This document shows, piece by piece, positions 5,060 through 5,536 of a stretch of 5,536 nt of DNA. The translations under genes and the position numbers were made by a program. Each line of letters opens with the position of its first letter. Within the stretch, counting starts at the first letter, position 1. Under the pieces are notes generated by a model. That model did not search any database and was not told where the DNA came from. It saw only the letters and a program-made list of their open reading frames with translations. The DNA comes from Oscillospiraceae bacterium (lineage in GTDB: Bacteria > Bacillota > Clostridia > UMGS1883), in contig SVJI01000098.1 in NCBI GenBank assembly GCA_015069065.1, forward strand, positions 1 through 5,536. The letters are read 5' to 3'.

Positions 5060-5374
5060 TTAACTCTGTGTAAGATTCACATATTCTTTATACTGCCCTG
5101 AAAGCTCGGCAATAAACATCACCAAGGAATTGAGCAATACATCTGCACCGTCCCGACGTTTTTCCGAAACAATGCATTTTACAAAACCGTCACGCTCCTC
5201 ATACGAAAGCTGCGCGAGATTTTGTTTTTCAATGCCGTTAATCGTAAGCCACACAGCAGATGAAACCGAAGCACATACAATATCACTGCCGCTTTCAGAA
5301 AAGCCGCTATGCCCATCCACCGTAAACTGAGTGATTTTCCCATCAGTATTTGATACTGTAGTAAACTTAATCAT
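5060..5374 (-). CDS. prp: Ribosomal-processing cysteine protease Prp (YsxB family)
   Basis: Prp is a cytosolic cysteine protease that removes the N-terminal extension of L27, a step shown to be essential in Staphylococcus aureus. The 104-residue product is normal length. It carries the active-site block GHSGFSESGSDIVCASVSS (21-39), with catalytic His22 and Cys34 at the same positions as in the S. aureus enzyme, plus Asp31. The C-terminal helix region (SLVMFIAELSGQYKEYV, 83-99) also fits. The ATG (5372-5374) lies just 2 nt after the rplU stop, and I see no Shine-Dalgarno before it, so translation probably depends on ribosomes finishing rplU. The gap to rpmA is 35 nt. Its substrate is encoded next door. 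Confidence 0.96.
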   Translation of the reverse strand: MIKFTTVSNTDGKITQFTVDGHSGFSESGSDIVCASVSSAVWLTINGIEKQNLAQLSYEERDGFVKCIVSEKRRDGADVLLNSLVMFIAELSGQYKEYVNLTQS

Positions 5375-5376
5375 GA

Positions 5377-5536
5377 TTATGCATTGATAGCTGTGATTTC
5401 AACCTTTGTGTAAGGCTGACGATGACCGTTCTTATTTCTGTAGCCTTTCTTAGGCTTCATCTTGAAAACGATAATCTTCTTGCCCTTTGTCTGGCTGAGA
5501 ATCTTAGCAGATACAGTAGCACCCTCAACAGTAGGA
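5377..5536 (-). CDS. rplU: 50S ribosomal protein L21, C-terminal 52 residues (5' end outside window)
   Basis: L21 is a 50S protein that binds 23S rRNA. The visible reading frame starts one base inside the window edge and ends at TAA (5377-5379). It reads PTVEGATVSAKIL, then KGKKIIVFKMKPKKGYRNKN, then GHRQPYTKVEITAINA. The KKGYRNKNGHRQPYT stretch is the L21 signature (KKnYRrkxGHRQxyT). L21 is usually about 100-105 residues, so about half is present. It heads the rplU-prp-rpmA operon; the operon promoter and any L21 leader must lie beyond the right edge. The prp start follows 2 nt later. Confidence 0.97.
   Translation of the reverse strand, partial: PTVEGATVSAKILSQTKGKKIIVFKMKPKKGYRNKNGHRQPYTKVEITAINA

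Noticed and set aside
4578..5063. 161-codon plus-strand open frame across the intergenic region and rpmA
   Set aside because: It runs antisense through the whole of rpmA and through the terminator hairpin, without any ribosome binding site or known domain.

Overview
This window is a conserved housekeeping cluster of a low-to-moderate-GC Bacillota, most likely a Clostridia member (Oscillospirales/Ruminococcus-like; the phylum is fairly secure, the order is inference). The phylum call rests on two things. The L27 precursor has a cleavable N-terminal extension next to its processing protease Prp. The gene order is rplU-prp-rpmA-obgE-yhbY-nadD-yqeK-rsfS-leuS. Every supported gene lies on the minus strand, so transcription runs from high to low coordinates. 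I see no supported gene on the plus strand.

Right-hand block, 5536 down to 4708. The 3' part of rplU (ribosomal protein L21) enters from the window edge. It is followed after 2 nt by prp, then rpmA (L27), then a strong intrinsic terminator 9 nt after the rpmA stop. This is a ribosomal-protein operon in which the protease that matures L27 is encoded between L21 and L27.

Middle, 4428-4745. A 318-nt intergenic region holds the terminator, a perfect TATAAT hexamer just below it, a run of four short inverted repeats (4546-4657), and another imperfect stem close to the obgE ribosome binding site. This is the only part of the window not explained by well-known genes. It is a candidate structured leader, small RNA or dispersed repeat.

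Left-hand block, 4427 down to 1. obgE, yhbY, nadD, yqeK, rsfS and leuS (5' 437 codons only) are packed with gaps of 25 nt or less, and two junctions overlap by 4 nt, so they probably form one operon. Products are three ribosome-assembly or silencing factors (Obg, YhbY, RsfS), NAD synthesis (NadD), a predicted Ap4A hydrolase (YqeK) and leucyl-tRNA synthetase. The operon joins translation capacity to adenylate and NAD metabolism. yqeK and rsfS both appear to start with TTG inside a TTGA stop/start overlap, each preceded by a GAGGG Shine-Dalgarno at the same 7-nt distance.

I found no mobile element, CRISPR array, tRNA or rRNA gene, and no convincing sign of a wholly new system. The best leads are the intergenic element and the translational-coupling pattern.
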